DNA from: an uncultured Coprococcus sp.
GTDB lineage: Bacteria; Bacillota; Clostridia; Lachnospirales; Lachnospiraceae
Direction: 5' to 3'
NCBI GenBank assembly: GCA_947632705.1
Contig: CANRQE010000015.1
Location: forward strand, 1 to 46,704
Length of the DNA stretch: 46,704 bases
Each line of letters begins with the position of its first letter. Position 1 is the stretch's first letter. The position numbers and the translations under genes were made by a program. Of this stretch, positions 17,038-26,461 are shown in pieces. The notes beneath the pieces were generated by a model. It searched no databases. It was not told the DNA's origin and saw only the letters and a program-made list of their open reading frames with translations.

Positions 17038-19656
17038 TTATTCCCCAACATCATTGCTTTTTGACCGTTTTCTTCTCAAATAGACAATTCTGCATAACAA
17101 CAGTACAAAGCCAAGCAGAGACATCACAATTCCGGTTTTCAATCCATATGTGAAATAACGAAACTCTACCTTGTGCCGGCCCGCAGTTAATCTGACCCCC
17201 ATCATAGCATTTCCAATCGCAATGGCTTTTTCCTTCTTGCCATCAACATATACCGTAAAGCCCTTAAAATATGGTATGGAAGTATACAGGATTCCATTGT
17301 CCTTTACATCCACCGTTCCTGATATATATGTATCCTCAAAGGTTTCAATCTCATAAACGGATTGTTTCATTTCCAATAGACATTCCTGCATAACATCTTC
17401 ATGATACTGATAAAAATAAACATCTATTTGTGCCTCCTCCTGTCGCTCTGACATATCAGAAATCATCACTTCCAGTTTTTGTCCCTTGCCAATCTTTCCT
17501 ATATGAATATTTCTGACATTTGCATTATACCAGATCTTATCTGCATCATCTTCATAGATAAGCTGATCATTCAGATAAATCGAGCAGACATTGTAGTTAT
17601 CAGCATCGCTGTACATATATAAATCCATATCTTCAGGCACAGTACCGGAAAACAGCATCGTTGCATAAACATCCGAAATTGCATCCTGATTTAGATATAA
17701 ATATTGGTCCTCTTCCTTCCAAATCAATGAACAGGCGCTACACACAACATCGAAATCACCAAGCTCCACACGGGAAAACAAATCCTGTTTTCCCAAAACC
17801 TTATTGGAAAACTGATTCTGTACCTCAAATACATTTCCGTTCTTTACATTCCATTCTTCTGCAGCCTCAGGCAGCATAAATCCGATACCGGACAAATATT
17901 CTGATTCCAGCACATCAAAAGAACCATCTATACTAATTTTATTATAGCCTCCGAAACAATTTGGAGAATCCGTAATAACATATCTGACATTCAGCAAGGT
18001 ACTTACAAGCGGAGTCGTTCCCTGATAAATATAATTGCCTTGTCCGTCTCCATATAAAAGACCTATATGATGAAAAAGATCAATCACTCCTGATTGTATG
18101 GAAGATGAAAAAATATCTGTCTGTGACCATGAAAATCCCAAATCCCTATGCATCATATATGCAGTTTTACGTTCCCCTGATTCCGTCTGTAGTTCTTGAT
18201 ATAATTGATCCATATCTTCATTCCCCGTTAACTGTTCCGTTCTTACCGTAACTGTATCCGCATTAGAAAAAAGAGGATTTAAAAGAAGCTCTGCAAATCC
18301 AAGAATGCACAGACTTGCTAACATAGTACCCTTTTTTATACTGTTGCGTCTGTATAAAAACAGGCAAATAAAAACAATGGTAATCAAAAACATCGTTACC
18401 AGATAACACAACAAATTATCAGTCAGAGAGCCTTTAAAAATAGCTAACAAATAACATACAATTAAAATCACACATGTAATTCCATAATAACGGAATCTGA
18501 TCTTATCTATCTGATAAAGTCCTTCATAAGCGGTCATAATCAATAGAAAAATAAGTAATATCGCAAATCTGTTGGAATACATGTGCGGAATGGTTCCTCC
18601 ATGCAGCAGCCAGTATGCACCAATCCAGTTCATTGCCAATACAAGAACGGCAATTTCCACAATTCGCTTTACCTTCTGCTTTAAATCTATATGTTGGTTA
18701 AAACAGTACAGACACACCAATATAATGGTAAAAATGCCACAATAATTATTCTGTGTATAAAAATCATCGCCGGTTAAAGCCATGGAATGTCCCCAGAAAA
18801 AACCATTTATAAAATCTCCGACAGATGCATGAAAGCTCATTTTAAAATCTGATAGAGTAAACCAATCTTCTGATTTTCTTCCTAAAGCTGACAAATAAGA
18901 CGGAAGTAATATAGCAGAAGCACATAATGCTGAAAGAACAGAAGTTCCTACAAATTGAATAAATGCTTTCTTCCATTGGAAAAAAGTTTTCTTTTCCTGT
19001 TCAATAAAACAGATGACGGACCAGATACATAAAAACCATGCATAATAATAATTAGAAATAAATCCAAGGAACAGCAGTATCCCATACAATCTGGCATCCT
19101 GTTTGTCTACAAGATATTCTACACCTAACATAAGCAGCGGAATCAGCATCATTCCCATCAGCCACATCACATTAAATCTGTATGCAAGAATATAGTCGCA
19201 CATTGCATAGGCAGTCGAAAACAACAGACAAACTGGCAGATTCCACTTCTCATCCTTCATTTTATTGATCTTTGAATGGAGCAGATAATACAGAGCAGTT
19301 ACAGAACAACCGCCTACCTGTATCATGATAGAGCAAATCATCCCCAGTTCTATATGATTTTTTCCAAAAAGTAAAATAATCAGATTGACGGGATTCGCTA
19401 AATAATACCAGAAACATGTATAAAAATCAAATCCCATTCCGGCATCCCATGAAAACAAAAATGATTTATGTTCAGCTATCCGGTCAAACAACATTCTGTA
19501 AAAATGTACATGCTGATATTGAGTATCTCCAATCAATATCGTATGATCATCACCAAAAGGATATGCTTTTGCCTTATAGATCATTATGATCATCATTAAT
19601 ACAGGAATCATGAATGCAATTATATAAAGAACGTTTGCTTTCTTTTTTTTACACAT
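17038..19656 (-). CDS. YfhO-family membrane protein, copy 3 of 3
   Basis: 872 residues. It has the same architecture as copy 1, to which it is clearly closest: the first loop YPFGDDHTILIGDTQYQH, HKSFLFSWDAGMGFDF, GKNHIELGMICSIMIQ, a block of membrane segments, and the C-terminal GILYTSIPYFKGFTVYVDGKK. An AGGGGG ribosome site stands 6 nt before the ATG. It starts only 37 nt behind purL with no terminator or clear promoter between, so at least read-through from purL is expected. Bases are markedly more AT-rich than in purL, which suggests a different history or different selection. Likely envelope glycosylation; role in this organism not established. Confidence 0.88.
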   Translation of the reverse strand: MCKKKKANVLYIIAFMIPVLMMIIMIYKAKAYPFGDDHTILIGDTQYQHVHFYRMLFDRIAEHKSFLFSWDAGMGFDFYTCFWYYLANPVNLIILLFGKNHIELGMICSIMIQVGGCSVTALYYLLHSKINKMKDEKWNLPVCLLFSTAYAMCDYILAYRFNVMWLMGMMLIPLLMLGVEYLVDKQDARLYGILLFLGFISNYYYAWFLCIWSVICFIEQEKKTFFQWKKAFIQFVGTSVLSALCASAILLPSYLSALGRKSEDWFTLSDFKMSFHASVGDFINGFFWGHSMALTGDDFYTQNNYCGIFTIILVCLYCFNQHIDLKQKVKRIVEIAVLVLAMNWIGAYWLLHGGTIPHMYSNRFAILLIFLLIMTAYEGLYQIDKIRFRYYGITCVILIVCYLLAIFKGSLTDNLLCYLVTMFLITIVFICLFLYRRNSIKKGTMLASLCILGFAELLLNPLFSNADTVTVRTEQLTGNEDMDQLYQELQTESGERKTAYMMHRDLGFSWSQTDIFSSSIQSGVIDLFHHIGLLYGDGQGNYIYQGTTPLVSTLLNVRYVITDSPNCFGGYNKISIDGSFDVLESEYLSGIGFMLPEAAEEWNVKNGNVFEVQNQFSNKVLGKQDLFSRVELGDFDVVCSACSLIWKEEDQYLYLNQDAISDVYATMLFSGTVPEDMDLYMYSDADNYNVCSIYLNDQLIYEDDADKIWYNANVRNIHIGKIGKGQKLEVMISDMSERQEEAQIDVYFYQYHEDVMQECLLEMKQSVYEIETFEDTYISGTVDVKDNGILYTSIPYFKGFTVYVDGKKEKAIAIGNAMMGVRLTAGRHKVEFRYFTYGLKTGIVMSLLGFVLLLCRIVYLRRKRSKSNDVGE

Positions 19657-19693
19657 ATCTGCCCCCTACGCATCAAACTCATGTTAACTGCTC

Positions 19694-22600
19694 CTACCTG
19701 AAATAACCTACGCCGCTTTCAAAAATCATCTGATCCTGCTCTCCGTAAATGTTCAGGGCAACCGCCTCGCCGATACGCTCGGAATGTCCCATTTTACCAA
19801 GCACACGTCCGTCCGGACTTGTAATACCTTCAATGGCATAATAGGAACCATTGATATTATAATACTCATCCATTGTCGGATTTCCGTTCATATCTACATA
19901 CTGGGTTGCGACCTGCCCATTTGCAAACAGCTTTTCACACCACTCTTTATCCGCAACAAATCGTCCCTCTCCATGGGAAACCGGTATCGTATAGACCCCG
20001 CCCAGTTCCGCTTTCATCAGCCATGGAGATTTATTTGTTACGATCTTTGTATAAACCATCTTTGACTGATGTCTGCCGATACTGTTCATGGTCAGAGTCG
20101 GGGAGTCATCCGTCTGTGGTCTGATATCCCCGTAAGGAACCAGCCCCAGCTTGATGAGCGCCTGAAAACCATTACAAATACCGAGCGCCAGTCCGTCTCT
20201 CTCATATAGCAGCTTCATGACCTCATCGGAAATCTTTGCATTTCTGAACGCCGTAGCAATAAATTTACCGGATCCGTCCGGTTCATCACCGGCAGAGAAT
20301 CCACCCGGAAACATAATAATCTGCGCGTTCTGTATTGCTTTCGCAAAAGCATCCACGGAATCACGGATATCCTGTGCTGACATATTCTTAAATACAATTG
20401 TCTCTACCTCTGCACCTGCCCGTTCAAATGCTTTTGCGGAATCATATTCACAATTGGTTCCCGGAAATACAGGAATAAATACCTTCGGCTTTGCAGTCTT
20501 ATTCTTTGCCGTATAGACTGTTTTCGTATCAAACAGTCCGGTTTTTATCTCTGTCTGAGGCACATCGGACTGCGTTGGGAACACCTTCTCCAGGGTCGCC
20601 GTCCAGGCTGCTACAGCTTCATCCATTGCAATCACCGCATCTCCATATACAAATGCCGGTTCTTTACATACCTTACCGACCCTCTTAACCGGAATCCCAA
20701 GTACATCCAGATTTTCCGGTTTGATTTCAAGAAGAATCGCGCCATAATCCCTGGATACCAGTTCTCTCTTTGAAACAGCCGGATCAATTACAACACCCAG
20801 CCGGTTTCCAAAAGCCATTTTGCTGACAGCCTCAATCAGGCCACCAAAGCCTATGGCATAGGCGGACTCCACCAAATCCTTCCTGATTGCCTTATGAAGC
20901 AGATCATACATATATAACACATTCTCATAAACCGGAATGTCATTCTTATCTTTCTCAATGTCAAGTCTGACTATAATATTGCCTGCCGCCTTTAATTCCG
21001 GCGTCACAACGTCCATATATCCTGCCACATCTACCGCAAATGATACAAGGGTAGGCGGCACATCAATATCATTAAAAGTCCCGGACATGCTGTCTTTTCC
21101 GCCAATGGACGGCAGTCCCATCCCTATTTGTACATCATAGGCTCCAAGCAGCGCTGCAAGCGGCTGTCCCCACCTGTATGGGTCCTCGCCCAGTCTTTTA
21201 AAATATTCCTGAAACGTCAGACGGATCTTCGACACATCTCCGCCCGCCGCCGCAATCTTGGCCACGGACAGGATTACCGCGTATATCGAACCATGATAAG
21301 GACTCCAGCTGGACAGATACGGATCAAATCCATAGCTCATCATAGTTACCGTATCCGTCTTTCCGGTCATGACCGGAAGCTTGGCTATCATCGTCTGGGT
21401 CGGCGTCATCTGATATTTTCCGCCATATGGCATCGTCACCGTACCTGCTCCGATGGAACTGTCAAACATTTCAACCAGTCCTTTCTGCGAGCATACATTC
21501 AAATCAGATAACGTCTCTAACCATGCCTGTTTTACATCTGACGGTTCTGATACCTGATCAAAATAATTATCCTGCTTATTTGGCACGGAAACCTTTACGA
21601 CTGTTTCCTGATGTGCCCCGTTCGTATTTAAAAAAGCACGGGAAATGTTTACGATTTCTTTTCCTCTCCACTTCAGTACCAGTCTTGGCTCTTTTGTTAC
21701 GACTGCTACCACGATTGCCTCCAGATTTTCTTCTTTCGCATAAGCCAGCATGGTATCGACATCTTTTGGATCTACCACGATTGCCATGCGTTCCTGAGAT
21801 TCGGAAATCGCAAGCTCCGTTCCGTCAAGGCCCGCATATTTTTTAGGTACCTTGTCCAGATCCACCATAAGCCCATCCGCCAGTTCTCCAATGGCAACGG
21901 AAACGCCGCCCGCACCAAAATCGTTACATTTCTTAATCAGGCCTGCCACTTCTTCTCTACGGAACAGCCGCTGTATTTTTCTCTCTGTCGGCGGATTTCC
22001 CTTCTGAACCTCAGCTCCGCAGGTCTCTAAGGACTGGGATGTATGTGCTTTGGATGAACCGGTGGCCCCGCCGCAGCCGTCACGTCCGGTTCTGCCGCCT
22101 AACAAAATAATTTTGTCTCCCGGATCGGAATTCAGCCTTTTGACAGCACGCCTTGGCGCTGCTCCCATAACAGCCCCGATCTCCATTCTTTTAGCCACAT
22201 AATCCGGATGATACACCTCATTGACAAGTCCTGTTGCAAGTCCGATCTGATTACCGTAAGAACTGTATCCTGCCGCAGCCGTCGTTACAATTTTTCTCTG
22301 CGGAAGCTTTCCTTCCATCGTATCCTTTAAGGACCTTGTCGGATCTGCAGCACCCGTTACACGCATGGCCTGATATACATATCCTCTGCCTGACAGGGGA
22401 TCTCTGATGGCTCCGCCCAAACAGGTAGCGGCTCCGCCAAAAGGTTCAATCTCCGTCGGATGGTTATGGGTCTCATTCTTGAAGAATACCAGCCATTCCT
22501 CCGTGACGCCATCCACTTCCACGGGCACAATAATACTGCACGCATTGATTTCATCGGAAACCTCCATATCGTCAAGCTTTCCTGCTGCCTTCAGCTGTTT

Positions 22601-23449
22601 CATGCCCATAATGGCAATATCCATCAGACAGATAAATTTATCGTCTCTGTCCTTATACATCTCTTTCATTTCTTTTCTGTATGCTTCAAAGGTCTGCTCC
22701 AGCAGCTCCTTATAATCGCCTTCATCAAAGGTTACCTCTGTCAGCTCAGTAGAAAACGTGGTATGTCTGCAATGATCAGACCAATACGTATCAAGGACTC
22801 TGATTTCCGTCATGGAAGGATCCCGTTTTTCTTCTTTCGTAAAATATTTCTGTATATGAAGGAAATCCTTGAAGGTCATGGCAAGCCCCAGGGAATCATA
22901 TAATTTGGTAAGCCTGTTTTCATCCATTTCCCTAAAACCATCAAAAATGATAACATCCGCCGGTTCGTCATACTCCGTGATCAAAGTTTCCGGAATCTCC
23001 ATACCGCACGCCCTGGAATCCACCGGATTGATACAATACTCCATAACCGCCTTCAGCTGCTCATCCGTAACATCCCCCGATAGTATATAGGTGGTAGCGG
23101 TTTTTATGACCGGATTCTCATCTTCCTTTAACAGCTTTACACACTGAACGGCAGAATCGGCTCTCTGGTCAAACTGACCCGGCAGATATTCCACTGAAAA
23201 TACCTTATCCGTATCCTGAAGCGGCAGCGTTCCATTCTCATAGACCCTGTCAATCGGCGGTTCGGAAAATACCGTAACAAGCGCCTTCTGATAAACCTCC
23301 TCCGACAGGTTTTCAATATCATAACGCACAAGCACCCTTACATATTCTGCCTGAATATTCAGATAGCTCTTCAGCTCCGCATGAAGTTCTTTCGCTTTCA
23401 CTGCATAATCCGGTTTTTTCTCCACATAAATTCTTTTTACTCCGCTCAT
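19694..23449 (-). CDS. purL: Phosphoribosylformylglycinamidine synthase, single chain
   Basis: 1251 residues. It converts FGAR, glutamine and ATP to FGAM in purine synthesis. It is the long form, with an N-terminal PurS-like region, two AIRS-type synthetase halves (RVLDTYWSDHCRHTTFSTE and ETHNHPTEIEPFGGAATCLGG are hallmarks), and a class I glutaminase from about residue 988. In the glutaminase the nucleophile is the Cys of LGICNGFQAL and the His/Glu partner lies in SHGEGRF. The open frame continues 65 codons upstream into the intergenic region, but the ATG at 23449 has a GGAGG site and gives the normal N-terminus MSGVKRIYVEKKPDY. No purine riboswitch is visible in the 82-nt gap upstream, and no other pur genes are in the window. 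Confidence 0.97.
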   Translation of the reverse strand: MSGVKRIYVEKKPDYAVKAKELHAELKSYLNIQAEYVRVLVRYDIENLSEEVYQKALVTVFSEPPIDRVYENGTLPLQDTDKVFSVEYLPGQFDQRADSAVQCVKLLKEDENPVIKTATTYILSGDVTDEQLKAVMEYCINPVDSRACGMEIPETLITEYDEPADVIIFDGFREMDENRLTKLYDSLGLAMTFKDFLHIQKYFTKEEKRDPSMTEIRVLDTYWSDHCRHTTFSTELTEVTFDEGDYKELLEQTFEAYRKEMKEMYKDRDDKFICLMDIAIMGMKQLKAAGKLDDMEVSDEINACSIIVPVEVDGVTEEWLVFFKNETHNHPTEIEPFGGAATCLGGAIRDPLSGRGYVYQAMRVTGAADPTRSLKDTMEGKLPQRKIVTTAAAGYSSYGNQIGLATGLVNEVYHPDYVAKRMEIGAVMGAAPRRAVKRLNSDPGDKIILLGGRTGRDGCGGATGSSKAHTSQSLETCGAEVQKGNPPTERKIQRLFRREEVAGLIKKCNDFGAGGVSVAIGELADGLMVDLDKVPKKYAGLDGTELAISESQERMAIVVDPKDVDTMLAYAKEENLEAIVVAVVTKEPRLVLKWRGKEIVNISRAFLNTNGAHQETVVKVSVPNKQDNYFDQVSEPSDVKQAWLETLSDLNVCSQKGLVEMFDSSIGAGTVTMPYGGKYQMTPTQTMIAKLPVMTGKTDTVTMMSYGFDPYLSSWSPYHGSIYAVILSVAKIAAAGGDVSKIRLTFQEYFKRLGEDPYRWGQPLAALLGAYDVQIGMGLPSIGGKDSMSGTFNDIDVPPTLVSFAVDVAGYMDVVTPELKAAGNIIVRLDIEKDKNDIPVYENVLYMYDLLHKAIRKDLVESAYAIGFGGLIEAVSKMAFGNRLGVVIDPAVSKRELVSRDYGAILLEIKPENLDVLGIPVKRVGKVCKEPAFVYGDAVIAMDEAVAAWTATLEKVFPTQSDVPQTEIKTGLFDTKTVYTAKNKTAKPKVFIPVFPGTNCEYDSAKAFERAGAEVETIVFKNMSAQDIRDSVDAFAKAIQNAQIIMFPGGFSAGDEPDGSGKFIATAFRNAKISDEVMKLLYERDGLALGICNGFQALIKLGLVPYGDIRPQTDDSPTLTMNSIGRHQSKMVYTKIVTNKSPWLMKAELGGVYTIPVSHGEGRFVADKEWCEKLFANGQVATQYVDMNGNPTMDEYYNINGSYYAIEGITSPDGRVLGKMGHSERIGEAVALNIYGEQDQMIFESGVGYFR

Positions 23450-23531
23450 AAAAACCTCCGTAAAATATATACTCAAAATGATAATTTCGCCACATGACCT
23501 ATCATAACATTTTTTGACAGACTTGCATAGG

Positions 23532-24470
23532 TTAATTGTGTAATCTCCTGATAATCTTAAACAGGATGGTATTTTGATACACCATCGGTGAATTCTGGGT
23601 ATAAAAGATAATTCCATCCGTTGGTGCATAGATATCATCCGCAATCTCTCCGGTCATCGGATTCACAATATTGGCAATGATCTCTCCCCGTTTTACCTCT
23701 GTTCCGGGTCTTACCAGTTTCCGGAAAAAGCCCGAAGCCTTTTCCGATTTGATATTTAACAGTTCCTCCTCATCCAGAATGGTTGAGATATAGCCCGCAT
23801 GGCAGTTGTATCGGATAATTCCCATCCTTGTCAGAAAACGAAGCACGGAAGAAACTGCATTCTGCGCACTTTCCTCATCAATCGTTTCCGTTGCACCTGA
23901 GTAAACGGAAAAAGCCTCCGTTCCACGAATCTGCCAGTTATAATTCAGAGTGCTTTTGTCGTACGAGCGAAGTTCCGCCGTCAGAACATACGGCATACCG
24001 AACTGGTTGGCAAGACTTGTACTCTGTTTTCCCGTTTCCATCATTCTGACATGCGGGATAAAATCTCCCTCCATATAAAAGCTTGCAAACTGAATTCCAT
24101 AAGCATATCCGGACACCTGATTCAGAACGGCCGCCGCAATACGGCTGGTGGCCTGTCCCTCCGGATTTCCCGGGAACGCACGGTTAATATCCGAATTATC
24201 AGAAATCCAGTATTTTTTTCCGACATTAAAGGAGCTGTAATTTAAAGATGGAATCAGCAGGATCTTCTTGCCCGACACAACAGATCCTTTTCCTTCCAGC
24301 TCATACAATTTTTTTGACAAAAGAGAACAGATATACAGCTGCTGGAATTCATTTCCCCGCATGGCTCCGACGATACAGGCTGATTCCTCCCCGTTTCCAA
24401 AGGTATATCCATATATGGTATATTCCCCTCTGTATGCCGTATTCATAGAATAAATTACCTTTTTAGTCAT
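23532..24470 (-). CDS. AspA/AstE-fold protein lacking the zinc ligands
   Basis: 312 residues, homologous along its length to the 312-residue product of the next gene upstream. The family is succinylglutamate desuccinylase/aspartoacylase (zinc carboxypeptidase-like, M14 relatives). Where active members have HG(D/N)E, this protein has Arg38-Gly-Asn-Glu41 (GAMRGNEFQQ), and the second ligand motif (DIHSS in the partner) is replaced by GIQFAS. The fold motif DINRAFPG (residues 94-101) and the likely catalytic Glu in LTAELRS remain. The C-terminus (MTGEIADDIYAPTDGIIFY) is the lipoyl-like beta domain seen in such proteins. The ATG at 24470 overlaps the upstream gene by 8 nt and follows GGAGGG; a TTG four codons earlier lies inside that site. 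Probably a non-catalytic partner or an enzyme with changed chemistry. Confidence 0.8.
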   Translation of the reverse strand: MTKKVIYSMNTAYRGEYTIYGYTFGNGEESACIVGAMRGNEFQQLYICSLLSKKLYELEGKGSVVSGKKILLIPSLNYSSFNVGKKYWISDNSDINRAFPGNPEGQATSRIAAAVLNQVSGYAYGIQFASFYMEGDFIPHVRMMETGKQSTSLANQFGMPYVLTAELRSYDKSTLNYNWQIRGTEAFSVYSGATETIDEESAQNAVSSVLRFLTRMGIIRYNCHAGYISTILDEEELLNIKSEKASGFFRKLVRPGTEVKRGEIIANIVNPMTGEIADDIYAPTDGIIFYTQNSPMVYQNTILFKIIRRLHN

Positions 24471-25401
24471 CCGTCCCTCCAAATATTCTGGCTACCAGCG
24501 AGCCCTCTTCAATTACCGGATATTCCCGAAGTGAGAATACGATTCCCGCTCTGGGTGAATAAATTGTTTCTTCTACCGAACCCGTCAGGACATTTACGAT
24601 CTGCCCGATCACATCTCCCTTCCCGATTCTTGCGGAATGGCTGACAGCAGGAATAAAAATTCCGCTGCTTTCTGCATTCACAAATGCCACATCCGAATCT
24701 CTTGCAATCTTGGAAATACATGAATCTTCAACAGGCTCATCCCAGATTCCCATATCCGACATCAGACAGAAAATTCCGTCCACAATCCGGTTTGCATACT
24801 CATAATCTATCTTTAACGCAACACCCGATTCCACCACCATGGCCTTGACTCCTGCTTCATTTAAGGAATGGACCAGACTGCCCGCCATAACCGTAGAGGA
24901 CGGATGCACCCATATAACATCCATATTCATTCTGGCAGCATATGGGATCAGAATATCCGCCACATCCTCATTGATACGCACCTGCGGAATCTCCTTCAGA
25001 TAAACGCTGCTGGAATGAATATCAATGCAGATATCCGACCCTTTGATATCCTGCAGGACGCGTGCTGCCGTATATTCGCCAAAGGTTCCTTCTTCGGAGC
25101 CCGGGAACAGGGTATTCATATCAGTATCAAATACGGGGATCACCCTGCTTTGTGCCTCGAGTCCCATTGGATTAATAAACGGATAAACATCCACAATCCC
25201 CTTTAATTTTTCAAACTGCATTTTAATTCTCCGGATTAATTCATAGCATATGTATTGTCCTGCCACCTCATCTCCATGGAGTCCGGAAACGATACTCAGC
25301 CGCTTCTCTTTGCCACTCGGAAAATCAGGTGCCAGATGATTTTTTTTCACCTTTACAACCTCTTCAATCAGCATATCTGCCGATACAACTGTTTCTATCA
25401 T
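24463..25401 (-). CDS. Succinylglutamate desuccinylase/aspartoacylase family enzyme
   Basis: 312 residues. Zinc ligands are visible: His42 and Glu45 in SGLHGDEVAG and His129 in CIDIHSSS; the likely catalytic base is Glu191 in MVVESG. The C-terminal ~80 residues (GDVIGQIVNVLTGSVEETIYSPRAGIVFS) form the beta-sandwich domain of the family. Members hydrolyse an amide bond of N-acylated amino acids or related small molecules; the substrate cannot be told from sequence. Odd point: the usual N-R-x-F-P-G motif has Thr96 for Arg (DMNTLFPG), while the neighbouring paralogue keeps the Arg. Ribosome site AGGAG precedes the ATG at 25401. Translationally coupled to the downstream paralogue by an 8-nt overlap. 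Confidence 0.85.
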   Translation of the reverse strand: MIETVVSADMLIEEVVKVKKNHLAPDFPSGKEKRLSIVSGLHGDEVAGQYICYELIRRIKMQFEKLKGIVDVYPFINPMGLEAQSRVIPVFDTDMNTLFPGSEEGTFGEYTAARVLQDIKGSDICIDIHSSSVYLKEIPQVRINEDVADILIPYAARMNMDVIWVHPSSTVMAGSLVHSLNEAGVKAMVVESGVALKIDYEYANRIVDGIFCLMSDMGIWDEPVEDSCISKIARDSDVAFVNAESSGIFIPAVSHSARIGKGDVIGQIVNVLTGSVEETIYSPRAGIVFSLREYPVIEEGSLVARIFGGTDD

Positions 25402-25472
25402 CTTTCTTACTCCTGCCTGTCAGACTTCTATACTTCTATACAATAAAAAACGGACGAAATTTCCTATTGCAC

Positions 25473-25504
25473 AAAAAAGAGCAGGGTACCCATAGTGCCC
25501 TGCT
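25473..25504 (-). terminator. Hairpin terminator between spo0A and the AspA/AstE pair
   Basis: On the minus strand a 7-bp GC-rich stem AGCAGGG/CCCTGCT with an 11-nt loop is followed by C and six Ts (25473-25478). It ends either the spoIVB-spo0A transcript, the short transcript starting near 25572, or both. Confidence 0.8.
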
Positions 25505-25572
25505 TCTTTCATACGATTTCTCAACTCAAACTATATGCAGAGAATCCGACATCACAGATTCCCTTCAGCACT
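25473..25572 (-). ncRNA. Candidate ~100-nt small RNA or attenuated leader
   Basis: A near-consensus promoter right after the last Spo0A gene and a strong terminator bracket about 100 nt with no open reading frame. The RNA could fold a 7-bp stem GGGAATC/GATTCTC (one G-U pair) near its 5' part and then the terminator hairpin. Since the AspA/AstE pair starts 71 nt beyond the terminator, it could equally be a leader whose terminator is conditionally bypassed. I do not recognise a known RNA family. Confidence 0.45.
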
Positions 25573-25608
25573 TATTTTATTATACACAAAATAAGAACAT
25601 CCCGTCAA
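25571..25608 (-). promoter_or_regulatory. Promoter with dyad over the -10, downstream of spo0A
   Basis: Minus strand TTGACG (25603-25608), an 18-bp spacer and TATAAT (25579-25584). Inverted repeats CTTATTTT and AAAATAAG (25571-25578 and 25588-25595) flank the -10 with a 9-nt centre and could be a repressor site. The -35 lies within 10 bp of the Spo0A stop codon. Confidence 0.6.
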
Positions 25609-25614
25609 TATCAC

Positions 25615-26427
25615 TTATGCCCTTTTTCTATACTCAATCCTGAGCTTGTCCGCAATCAGGGCAATAAATTCAGAATTCGTAGGTTTCCCCTTACCCGCAT
25701 TCACTGTATATCCGAACATATCGTTAATTACATCAATCTGTCCCCTGCTCCATGCTACCTCAATGGCATGCCGGATCGCCCGCTCCACACTGGAGGAAGT
25801 CGTCTTATACTTTTTGGCAATGGTCGGATAAAGCAGTTTCGTGATATAATTCAGCATATTTGCATCATTTACGGCCATAATGATGCCCTCCCTGATATAC
25901 TGATATCCCTTTATATTGGCAGGAATTCCGATATCCCGGATAATGTCCGTTACGTCACTTTCGATATTATTGATCGATGTAAAATTCTCGCTATGACTTG
26001 GTATGCAGACCAGTTCTTCCGCTGTTTCGCAATCCAGCACTTTCTTTCTGCCGTAAATCTGCCTGATACGGGATACCAGATAAAGCGGATTGTAAGGCTT
26101 TAATATATAGTAAGTCGCACCCAGCTCAAATGCGCACCGGATCAGTCTCTGGGACCCTACGGAGGTCACAAAGATAAAACATGTATCCTCATATGCCTTA
26201 TCCTCCCGGATATGTTCTATGACGCCCAGACCGTCAATCACAGGCAGACATATATCGATCAAAACAATATCCGGCTTGTACTTTTTTATGGATGCGATTG
26301 CCGTCTCTCCATCACTGACCTTATCCATAATATTAATTTCTTCTTTTGGCATATTCGCCGTCAACTGACTTGCGATCAATTCACATTCGCTGTCAGCTAT
26401 AATTACGTTCATCCCTTCATCACTCAT
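25615..26427 (-). CDS. spo0A: Spo0A, sporulation response regulator (canonical-type receiver)
   Basis: 270 residues. Master regulator of sporulation entry: a phosphorylated receiver releases a DNA-binding domain that acts at 0A boxes. Receiver, residues ~6-125: phospho-acceptor Asp58 ([13 protein letters not shown]), Thr88 (IFVTSVG) and Lys110 (YILKPYN) are all present. Of the usual acidic pair only Asp12 remains and the next residue is Ser13. The C-terminal Spo0A domain, residues ~155-265, is strongly conserved ([45 protein letters not shown]). The start at 26427 follows AGAGG. It lies 104 nt behind a second, divergent Spo0A gene, has its own promoter, and ends before a terminator. Of the two paralogues this is the one expected to respond to phosphorelay. 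Confidence 0.95.
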   Translation of the reverse strand: MSDEGMNVIIADSECELIASQLTANMPKEEINIMDKVSDGETAIASIKKYKPDIVLIDICLPVIDGLGVIEHIREDKAYEDTCFIFVTSVGSQRLIRCAFELGATYYILKPYNPLYLVSRIRQIYGRKKVLDCETAEELVCIPSHSENFTSINNIESDVTDIIRDIGIPANIKGYQYIREGIIMAVNDANMLNYITKLLYPTIAKKYKTTSSSVERAIRHAIEVAWSRGQIDVINDMFGYTVNAGKGKPTNSEFIALIADKLRIEYRKRA

Positions 26428-26461
26428 ATTTTATACCTCTTTTTTTGATTGTTCTAGATAA

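Noticed and set aside
23450..23531. Purine riboswitch or clear promoter upstream of purL
   Set aside because: The 82-nt gap shows none of the conserved purine-aptamer loops, and the -10/-35 matches I found (such as TATGAT) lack a believable partner.
19694..23644. Longer PurL start at 23644
   Set aside because: The extra 65 residues run into the upstream gene, do not resemble PurL, and a strong ribosome site marks 23449.
23532..24470. Pseudogene call for the zinc-less AspA/AstE paralogue
   Set aside because: Full length, open frame, good ribosome site and coupling to its neighbour argue for a maintained protein despite the lost ligands.
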